Assembly (NCBI GenBank): GCA_000415185.1
Contig: KE351649.1
Location: 110,034-174,033, forward strand
Source: Enterococcus faecalis 13-SD-W-01
Lineage (GTDB): Bacteria; Bacillota; Bacilli; Lactobacillales; Enterococcaceae
Direction of reading: 5' to 3'
DNA: 64,000 nt
The first letter of the stretch is position 1; each line of letters starts with the position of its first letter. Below are positions 38,163-44,500 of this stretch, piece by piece. The position numbers and the translations under genes are program-made. Under the pieces are notes generated by a model. That model worked only from the letters and a program-made list of their open reading frames with translations, was not told the origin of the DNA and did not search any database.

Positions 38163-38711
38163 CTAAACACGAGATACATATGAACCATCAGATGTATCGA
38201 TCATTATTTTGTCCCCTTGATTGATAAAAAAAGGAACATTGACTGTTAATCCCGTTTCCAACACCGCTGATTTGCTGCCGTCTGAAACAGATGGGTCAGC
38301 ATCGACCGAAAGCACGGCCAGCGGAACTTCTAAAGGTAATTCCAATCCTAAGAATCCTTCATTGTTTTTAAGAAGGACGATCTCCGAGCTTTCAGGAAAA
38401 TAAAGAATCTCTTCCTGGATCAGTGCAGCGGGGATCTCGATCTGCTCATACGTATCCAATTGCATAAATACATAGTTGTCATCATTTTTGTAAAGATACT
38501 GTACAAGCTCTTTTTCCATCTTTGCTTCAGTGATGTTTTCACCTTTTTGAAAATGGGCATCTTTGCTCTCGCCCGTGCGGATATTTTTCAGCTGAGTTTC
38601 TGCGTATGCTGAGCCTTTAGAAGGTTCGATATAGGAAAAAGCTGTTACACGCCAGATTTCTCCAGCAAATTCGATCATTGCACCTTTTTTCAATTCTTCT
38701 GCAGGTATCAT
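38163..38711 (-). CDS. efp: Elongation factor P, divergent
   Basis: A 182-residue three-domain EF-P that relieves ribosome stalling at proline runs. Lys32, the residue modified in other bacteria, is kept at the loop tip, but the loop reads 'EPSKGSAY' in place of the usual Firmicutes 'KPGKGAAF'. The C-terminal signature 'SAVLETGLTVNVPFFINQGDKI' is intact. The N-terminal KOW domain is unusually diverged from the B. subtilis protein. AAGGAGG precedes the ATG. First gene of the run into asp23-nusB. Confidence 0.92.
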   Translation of the reverse strand: MIPAEELKKGAMIEFAGEIWRVTAFSYIEPSKGSAYAETQLKNIRTGESKDAHFQKGENITEAKMEKELVQYLYKNDDNYVFMQLDTYEQIEIPAALIQEEILYFPESSEIVLLKNNEGFLGLELPLEVPLAVLSVDADPSVSDGSKSAVLETGLTVNVPFFINQGDKIMIDTSDGSYVSRV

Positions 38712-38789
38712 CCGCAGCCTCCTTTTGTCTTGCTGAAAATATGCCAGCTTCTGATTCTTTCAACTAAGTGATAGTCCGTTTCTAGTTTA

Positions 38790-38818
38790 TCATTAAATCA
38801 CATGATTTTCTATATCAA
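38790..38818 (-). promoter_or_regulatory. Possible sigma-A promoter of the efp operon
   Basis: On the minus strand TTGATA (38813-38818) and TAATGA (38790-38795) are 17 bases apart, about 75 bp before the efp ATG. The boxes are moderate matches. Confidence 0.4.
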
Positions 38819-38864
38819 AAGCTGGTGGATTTCTTCAACAAATCTAAAATTTTTCTTATGAGAA

Positions 38865-39929
38865 TTATAAGATGATCAATTCTTTTGGTGATTGCGTCAA
38901 GATTCGATTACCTTCTGCTGTAATCAGCAAGTCGTCTTCGATCCGGACTCCGCCGATCCCTGGCAAATAGATACCTGGTTCGTCTGTGATGATATTGCCT
39001 TCTACAAATTGTTTTTCAGCGCGTGAAGAAACATTCGGGCCTTCATGGATTTCTAAACCAATCCCGTGTCCTGTAGAATGACCGAACGCTTCGCCATATC
39101 CTTTGCTTGAAATGTAATCTCTTGCTACCGCATCTAATTGGCTGCCCATCATTCCTGGTTTCGCTGCATCGATCACTGCCAATTGTGCGTCTAGAACGAT
39201 TTGATAGATTTCTTTCAATTTTTCTCCTGGATCGCCAATCGCAAATGTCCGTGTCATATCAGAAACATATCCTTCATAATAACAGCCAAAATCAAGCGTG
39301 ATCAACTCACCTTGCTCAATGACTTTACTGCTGGCTACTCCATGAGGCATTGCAGAACGGATACCGCTGGCAACGATTGTTTCAAACGAAACACCTGAAG
39401 CGCCAAGAGAACGCATATAGAAATCCAGTTGATTTGCTACTTCGATCTCTGTCATACCTGGACGAACCATTTTCAAAATATGATCATAGGCAGCGTCAGC
39501 GATGTGGCACGCTTTTTCAACAAGTGCGATTTCTGCTTCATCTTTTACTTCTCGTAATTCTTCGATCATCCCAGTAACTGGAATCAATTCTGCCATGATG
39601 ATTTCTTCTAAGATCGTATAGTCATAAAAAGAGACTTGTGTTTCTTCAAATGCAAGTTCTTGCAACTGTGCTTTTTTGACTAAATCTGCCACTGTCTCAA
39701 AAATCGGACCGCTGTTTTGGATGATCTCGAAACCTTGTGCTTGTTTGGCTGCTTGCTCTGTATAGCGGAAATCTGTAACAAAATAAGCATTATCCAGCGT
39801 AATGATTGCTAAACCTGTCGTTCCTGTAAAATTCGTCAAGTAGCGAAGATTATAGGGACTAGTGACCAAAAATGAATCCAAATCGTTTTCTCTCATTTTT
39901 TTGCGAAGTTTTTCTACACGTACCATCAT
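38865..39929 (-). CDS. Xaa-Pro aminopeptidase (M24 family)
   Basis: A 354-residue metallopeptidase that removes N-terminal residues before proline. An N-terminal creatinase-like domain (about 1-125) precedes the pita-bread domain. The metal ligands are visible: 'TLDFGCYYEGYVSDMTRTF' (two Asp), 'GHSTGHGIGLEIHEGP' (His), 'DEPGIY' (Glu) and 'VRIEDDLLI' (Glu). AGAGGA lies nine bases before the first ATG; the second codon is also ATG. This gene commonly precedes efp in Firmicutes, as here. Confidence 0.94.
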   Translation of the reverse strand: MMVRVEKLRKKMRENDLDSFLVTSPYNLRYLTNFTGTTGLAIITLDNAYFVTDFRYTEQAAKQAQGFEIIQNSGPIFETVADLVKKAQLQELAFEETQVSFYDYTILEEIIMAELIPVTGMIEELREVKDEAEIALVEKACHIADAAYDHILKMVRPGMTEIEVANQLDFYMRSLGASGVSFETIVASGIRSAMPHGVASSKVIEQGELITLDFGCYYEGYVSDMTRTFAIGDPGEKLKEIYQIVLDAQLAVIDAAKPGMMGSQLDAVARDYISSKGYGEAFGHSTGHGIGLEIHEGPNVSSRAEKQFVEGNIITDEPGIYLPGIGGVRIEDDLLITAEGNRILTQSPKELIIL

Positions 39930-40006
39930 AAAAGCAATTCCTCTTTTCTCTTCTTTTTTCCATTATAACAAACTATCTTCTTTTCTCGTATGTATAAAGA
40001 CGAAAA

Positions 40007-40060
40007 AAAAGACCGAACACCAAAACATTTTCTGTTTTGGCGTGCTCGATCTTTTGTACA
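40007..40060 (-). terminator. Terminator of the GlsB-type gene
   Basis: A stem of about 20 bp around a GAAA loop (core CCAAAACA with TGTTTTGG) is followed on the minus strand by TTTTTTTT. Confidence 0.85.
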
Positions 40061-40073
40061 ATTGATTTGCTCT

Positions 40074-40316
40074 TTATTTTCGGCCGAAAAAGAATGAAAC
40101 GACAGCAACTAAGATCACTGCTCCTAAAATAGATGGAATAATAGCCATACCAGCTGCTGACGGCCCCCATGTACCAAACAACGCTTGTCCAATACTTGAT
40201 CCGATCAACCCTGCAATAATATTTGTGATGCAGCCCATTGAGTTTCCTCTATTTGTGATAGCTCCGGCAATAGCGCCAATAATTGCTCCTACGATCAATG
40301 TCCATAACCAACTCAT
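40074..40316 (-). CDS. GlsB/YeaQ/YmgE-family stress membrane protein
   Basis: An 80-residue hydrophobic protein of the transglycosylase-associated (GlsB) family with three membrane segments and Gly-rich turns ('VGAIIGAIAGAITNRG', 'IAGLIGSSIGQALFG'). The longer frame lacks a ribosome binding site; the ATG at 40316 follows AAAGGGGG. In enterococci such proteins accompany Gls24 stress proteins, but here it stands alone between two terminators. Confidence 0.9.
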   Translation of the reverse strand: MSWLWTLIVGAIIGAIAGAITNRGNSMGCITNIIAGLIGSSIGQALFGTWGPSAAGMAIIPSILGAVILVAVVSFFFGRK

Positions 40317-40355
40317 AATATAACCCCCTTTACAATAAAATCTTATCATAAAAGA

Positions 40356-40420
40356 AAAAATAGACCAAACAATAAAGAATCAGCGCGTGATTTCTTCATG
40401 GTTTGGTCTATTTCCAGAAG
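40356..40420 (-). terminator. Terminator of manO
   Basis: A 25-bp imperfect stem (outer arms AAATAGACCAAAC and complement) is followed by TTTTTTC on the minus strand. Confidence 0.87.
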
Positions 40421-40442
40421 GAGAAAATCCCTTCATAACCTG

Positions 40443-40820
40443 TTACTTTTTCTTTTTGCCAATCGATAAGATCCCTCGTTTTACCACATCGAAAAAACTC
40501 AATGATTGGATCATACGTGAAGGTTCTACGTATACGCGGATCGCGCGAAGTACTTTTTTTGGTTCTTTTGAAGAAAACGTGAATGTCCCATTTTTCTTCG
40601 TTTGGATCGCATAACGCGGAATCCATTTCCCTTTGAACATCACAGAAGCAATCACATAATCAACTTCTTCCCATGGAATCTGGATGTACTTGCGAGCGTC
40701 GCGAGAGTTGTAGAATTCAAATCCTTGATTGCCGATCATAATCTTGCCATAATCTGTCAATCCTGTAAAAGCAGTGGCATCTATTACCAAATCTACTTTT
40801 GTATTCAGTGATTCGACCAT
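40443..40820 (-). CDS. manO: DUF956-family protein ManO
   Basis: A 125-residue DUF956 protein ('VDLVIDATAFTGLTDYGKIMIG...GFEFYNSRDARKYIQIPW'). Genes of this family follow mannose-PTS operons in lactic acid bacteria and have been called manO; a regulatory role has been proposed but is not settled. A GTG nine bases upstream overlaps the AGGAG, so the ATG at 40820 is used. A terminator-like hairpin separates it from the IID gene. Confidence 0.88.
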   Translation of the reverse strand: MVESLNTKVDLVIDATAFTGLTDYGKIMIGNQGFEFYNSRDARKYIQIPWEEVDYVIASVMFKGKWIPRYAIQTKKNGTFTFSSKEPKKVLRAIRVYVEPSRMIQSLSFFDVVKRGILSIGKKKK

Positions 40821-40901
40821 CTCTTTCACTCCTCTTCGTTCGATTTCCTATCCATTATACTACATTCGGACAGAAACATTTTTCTTAAAATCGTTTTTTA
40901 C

Positions 40902-40953
40902 AAAAAAATCAAGAGCTTGGAACAACAGCCGAATGACGGTTGCCCCAACCTCT
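40902..40953 (-). terminator. Hairpin terminator between the mannose IID gene and manO
   Basis: On the minus strand AGAGGTTGGGGCAAC pairs imperfectly with GTTGTTCCAAGCTCT and is followed by TTTTTTTG. It probably lowers manO expression relative to the PTS genes. Confidence 0.7.
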
Positions 40954-40972
40954 CGATACAATCTTGTTTATC

Positions 40973-41887
40973 TTATAAAAGTCCGATTACGTGACCAACC
41001 ACACCTACTACGAATAGGCCAAGGATGATAACGATTGGAGAAACTTTTTTCTTAAGAAGCCACATACATAATAGAGTTAGCAATAAAGCAGCTAATCCAG
41101 GGATCAATTGATCCAAGTTATCTTGTAATGTTGTAACTTTTGTTGAAGAAAGTGCTAGACCAGAGTTCACTTGTTCGAACGCAGATCTGATTCCGTCACT
41201 GCCTGAAGGAAGGCTTGACCAGTCAACATATGCGCCATTGTCAAGTTTTACTTCAGATACGACCGGCAGGAACTTGATGGATACCCATCGCTGAACCAGT
41301 GCGGCCAGTACGAACATCCCTAAAATAGATGCTCCTTTTGTTACGTCTTGCAATAATCCGCCAGAAAGGTCTTCTGTGATTTTAGAACCGGCTCTGTAAC
41401 CAAATTCTTGTGTGTACCACATGAATGCCCAACGGATAATGTTCCAACCTAGGAAGAAGATGATTGGGCCTAAGATGTTTCCACCCATTGCCAATGATGC
41501 ACCAAGCGCACCTAACATAGGACGAACTGTAAACCAGAATACTGGGTCACCAACACCGGCTAGAGGTCCCATCATACCAACTTTAACCCCTTGGATCGCT
41601 ACATCATCGACAGCTGCACCGTTTGCGCGTTCTTCTTCAAGCGCTAAAGTAACACCTAGGATTGGTGATGCGATATATGGGTGAGTATTAAAGAACTCCA
41701 AGTGACGTTTCAACGCAGCTGAACGTTCTTCTTTTGTTTTGTATAATTTTTTGATTGCTGGAATCATTGAGAAAGCCCAGCCGCCGTTTTGCATACGTTC
41801 GTAGTTCCAAGAACCTTGAATGAAGGTAGAGCGCCATGCTACAGCTAAACGATCTCTTTTAGATAATTGAATTTTTTCTTCTGCCAT
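40973..41887 (-). CDS. manZ: PTS mannose-family subunit IID
   Basis: A 304-residue IID membrane subunit ('LAVAWRSTFIQGSWNYERMQNGGWAFSM' region at the N terminus, 'VGMMGPLAGVGDPVFWFTVRP' in the middle, hydrophobic C terminus). With IIC it forms the mannose/glucose channel, known in lactic acid bacteria and Listeria as the receptor of class IIa bacteriocins. The ATG at 41887 is eight bases after AAGGAGG; the longer frame is rejected. Confidence 0.95.
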   Translation of the reverse strand: MAEEKIQLSKRDRLAVAWRSTFIQGSWNYERMQNGGWAFSMIPAIKKLYKTKEERSAALKRHLEFFNTHPYIASPILGVTLALEEERANGAAVDDVAIQGVKVGMMGPLAGVGDPVFWFTVRPMLGALGASLAMGGNILGPIIFFLGWNIIRWAFMWYTQEFGYRAGSKITEDLSGGLLQDVTKGASILGMFVLAALVQRWVSIKFLPVVSEVKLDNGAYVDWSSLPSGSDGIRSAFEQVNSGLALSSTKVTTLQDNLDQLIPGLAALLLTLLCMWLLKKKVSPIVIILGLFVVGVVGHVIGLL

Positions 41888-41907
41888 TTTCTTTTCCTCC
41901 TTCAAGA

Positions 41908-42711
41908 TTAGTAATCGTTCAAGATATCGCCTAGAGGGTCGCCAGAACTGCTTCCTCCGCCGCCATTTGAAGAACCACCCATTTTAGAAAGGTTCAAGTA
42001 AATAAGCGCTAATGCAACACCTAAAGCTCCAAGTGCGATCAATGTTAATTGAGAGATCGCTGCGACAACAAAACCGATAACGAAGAATGGCCATACTTCT
42101 TTAGTAGCCATCATGTTGATTACCAATGCGTAACCAACGGCAACGACCATACCACCACCGATAGCCATACCGTCTGTCAACCATGCTGGCATTGATTCCA
42201 AGAATGATTGAACTGTATGAGCTGGGATGAATAGTAAAGCAGCTGCTGGGACAGCAATACGTACACCTTGTAGACATACGGCAATGATGTGCCACATTTC
42301 AACAGTACGGATATTTCCTTGTTCAGCTGCAGCGTCCATCAAGTGAACGATAGGAACAGCGATTGTACGAACGATCATTGTTAAGAACAATCCAGCTACT
42401 GCAAGAGGAACTGCAATCGCGATCGCAGAAGGAACACCTTTGACACCTTGGTCACCTAAAACTAAAATAATTGCTGATGCAACTGATGCTAAAGCAGCAT
42501 CTGGTGCTACGGCAGCTCCGATATTTGCCCAACCTAGAGCGATCATTTGAAGAGTACCGCCTAGAACGATACCAGCTTCTAAGTTACCTGTTACTAAACC
42601 GATCAATGTACATGCTACTAACGGTTGATGGAATTGAAATTCATCTAAGATTCCTTCCATCCCTGCTAGAAAGGCAACAAGTACGACTAAAATCATTGAA
42701 ATTGCAGACAT
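41908..42711 (-). CDS. manY: PTS mannose-family subunit IIC
   Basis: A 267-residue polytopic IIC subunit ('MSAISMILVVLVAFLAGMEGILDEFQF', 'LVTGNLEAGIVLGGTLQMIALGWANIGAAVAPD'). The Gly/Ser-rich C terminus ('GGSSNGGGGSSSGDPLGDIL') is a flexible tail typical of enterococcal and listerial homologues. TAGGAGG precedes the ATG. Confidence 0.95.
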   Translation of the reverse strand: MSAISMILVVLVAFLAGMEGILDEFQFHQPLVACTLIGLVTGNLEAGIVLGGTLQMIALGWANIGAAVAPDAALASVASAIILVLGDQGVKGVPSAIAIAVPLAVAGLFLTMIVRTIAVPIVHLMDAAAEQGNIRTVEMWHIIAVCLQGVRIAVPAAALLFIPAHTVQSFLESMPAWLTDGMAIGGGMVVAVGYALVINMMATKEVWPFFVIGFVVAAISQLTLIALGALGVALALIYLNLSKMGGSSNGGGGSSSGDPLGDILNDY

Positions 42712-42737
42712 GATAAGCCTCCTATATTTAAGTTATT

Positions 42738-43730
42738 TTATTTAGCTTGTGCTAATTCGCTTTTTGCTTTTTTAAGAATATCATTCATATTGTCGCGAGA
42801 GTCATTCGGTACTTTACGTACATCGAATTTCACGCCTTTAGCTTCTAATTTTTCATAAGCTTCAACGTCTTCTTGTCCCATTGACAATACTTTACTTACT
42901 ACGACTTTACCAACAGAGTGAGCCATTGAGCCGACATTCAATTCTTTGATGTCTACGCCGCCTTCGACTGCTCTTAACACATCTTCTGGGTTTTCGAAAA
43001 GAAGCAAAGCTTTTGTGTTTCCGAAACGAGGGTCTTTCGCTATTTCGATCATTTTGCTGATTGGGATAACATTTGCTTTTACCCCAGGAGGAGCAGCTTG
43101 TTCGATCAATTTTTTACGAAGATCATCTTTTGATACAGCATCAGAAACAACGATGATACGGTTTGGCTGTGTTGCTTTTGTCCAAGCTGTTGCAACTTGT
43201 CCATGAAGCAGACGTGAGTCCACACGTGCCAATACAAATTTGATTTTGCCATCGCCGACTACAGTTCCTTCAGGCAAAGCGCCTTTTGGTTGTGCATCTG
43301 CAACTGCTGCTTTTGGTGCTTCTTCAGGTTCTAATTCTTCAGGTTTGATGCGTACGCCTTCTTTTGCTGTTTCGATGATATGTGCAGCAATTTCTTGTGC
43401 AGAATTCATTGAGAAGCGTGATGCGTAAGCTTCGATCAGCATTGGAAGATTTAATCCACTGACGATCGCCCATTTGTCTTTATGGTTTTCAAACAAAGTA
43501 TTTGCTTGGTTAAACGGTGTACCGCCCCATAAATCAACTAAGAATAAAACTTCATCTTGGTTTTCAAAAGAAGCAATTGCTTCTTCCATTTTTGCTCTTA
43601 AATCGTCTGGACCTTCACTAGGTTTCAAAATGACTGCTTTGACGTTTTCTTGTTCGCCGAAAATCATTGAACCAGATTGTAAGATTCCTTCAGCGAACTG
43701 TCCATGACTTGCAAGGATGATCCCTACCAT
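42738..43730 (-). CDS. manX: PTS mannose-family subunit IIAB fusion
   Basis: A 330-residue cytoplasmic fusion. The IIA domain (1-about 130) carries phospho-His9 in 'ILASHGQF'; an Ala/Pro/Glu linker (about 130-160) leads to the IIB domain with His176 in 'DSRLLHGQVATAW'. It relays phosphate from HPr to mannose or glucose entering through IIC/IID. AGGAGG precedes the ATG. It is the second gene of the operon, after a separate IIB. Confidence 0.95.
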   Translation of the reverse strand: MVGIILASHGQFAEGILQSGSMIFGEQENVKAVILKPSEGPDDLRAKMEEAIASFENQDEVLFLVDLWGGTPFNQANTLFENHKDKWAIVSGLNLPMLIEAYASRFSMNSAQEIAAHIIETAKEGVRIKPEELEPEEAPKAAVADAQPKGALPEGTVVGDGKIKFVLARVDSRLLHGQVATAWTKATQPNRIIVVSDAVSKDDLRKKLIEQAAPPGVKANVIPISKMIEIAKDPRFGNTKALLLFENPEDVLRAVEGGVDIKELNVGSMAHSVGKVVVSKVLSMGQEDVEAYEKLEAKGVKFDVRKVPNDSRDNMNDILKKAKSELAQAK

Positions 43731-43806
43731 ATCTATACCTCCTATTTGCTTTATTAAATACTAAGAATAAATGCTTGATTGACTGCGGGAAAATTTGCAG
43801 CAATCG

Positions 43807-44298
43807 TTATACCTTTTTTGCTCTTGTTAGCAGTTCCATCAAAAAGATTTTTCTGTCTGCAGGTACTTTTCTGATTTCCAACTCTACGTTTTGCTGATGC
43901 AGATAATGAAAAGACTGAATATCTTTCTTATCTACTGAAACAAAATTTGTGATCATCGTCTTCCCTTCAGAAAAACTCATACCGCCGATATTTACCGTCT
44001 GTAATTCGACACCGCAGCGAACGATTGTCTCCACATCTTGCGGATTCGTGAATAAAAGCATCACTTTCACATTTTGCAGCAACTCGTTTTGGCAGATTTG
44101 AACCATTTTTTGAACTGTGATCACATTCGACTTGATCCCGGGCGGCGAAGCTTCTTTTAATAGAAACTTACGCAGATCGTCTTTGGCGACTTCATCACTA
44201 ATGACGATGATCCGCTCGACTCCTGTTAACTTTGACCAAGCTGTTGCCACTTGTCCATGGATTAAACGATCATCGATTCTTGCCAATCGGATATCCAT
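43807..44298 (-). CDS. PTS mannose-family subunit IIB, separate copy
   Basis: A 163-residue IIB-Man protein with the active-site histidine His14 in 'RIDDRLIHGQVATAW'. It is the first gene after the sigma-54 promoter and precedes the IIAB fusion, so the operon encodes two IIB domains, as in the E. faecalis mpt operon. The reading frame extends upstream to 44379, but the N-terminal family match begins at the ATG at 44298 (AAGGGA 11 bases before it). Confidence 0.9.
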   Translation of the reverse strand: MDIRLARIDDRLIHGQVATAWSKLTGVERIIVISDEVAKDDLRKFLLKEASPPGIKSNVITVQKMVQICQNELLQNVKVMLLFTNPQDVETIVRCGVELQTVNIGGMSFSEGKTMITNFVSVDKKDIQSFHYLHQQNVELEIRKVPADRKIFLMELLTRAKKV

Positions 44299-44387
44299 TA
44301 TGCTCAAATCCCTTCTCAATAAACTGCCATCGCAGAAAACCCTATCATTTCCGCGAGTTTGACCACCTCCTAAGTACACTTATATAT

Positions 44388-44405
44388 AAGCAAGAAGCGT
44401 GCCAA
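44388..44405 (-). promoter_or_regulatory. Sigma-54 (-24/-12) promoter of the mannose PTS operon
   Basis: The minus strand reads TTGGCACGCTTCTTGCTT, a textbook match to TGGCACG-N4-TTGCW. The expected transcript start near 44378 leaves a leader of about 80 bases before the first gene. The activator gene lies immediately upstream. Confidence 0.93.
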
Positions 44406-44451
44406 CTTTTTAACAATACACTATACGGTACAACAGCTTTTTCTGCGATAC

Positions 44452-44490
44452 ACAAAAACCGATACACTAAAACAGTGTATCGGTTTTTGT
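44452..44490 (-). terminator. Terminator of manR
   Basis: A perfect 17-bp inverted repeat (44452-44468 and 44474-44490, loop of five) lies just after the manR stop, with CGGTTTTTGTG on the minus strand. Related GTGTAT/ATACAC words in the next 50 bp might be activator sites. Confidence 0.8.
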
Positions 44491-44500
44491 ATTTTTTCTA

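Noticed and set aside
39926-40170. Two overlapping minus-strand frames around the GlsB-gene terminator
   Set aside because: They run through the terminator hairpin and out of frame in the GlsB-type gene; no ribosome binding sites.
44388-44460. cre site upstream of the mannose PTS
   Set aside because: The best candidate (TGTACCGTATAG) lacks one base of the required spacing, so no cre is called here.
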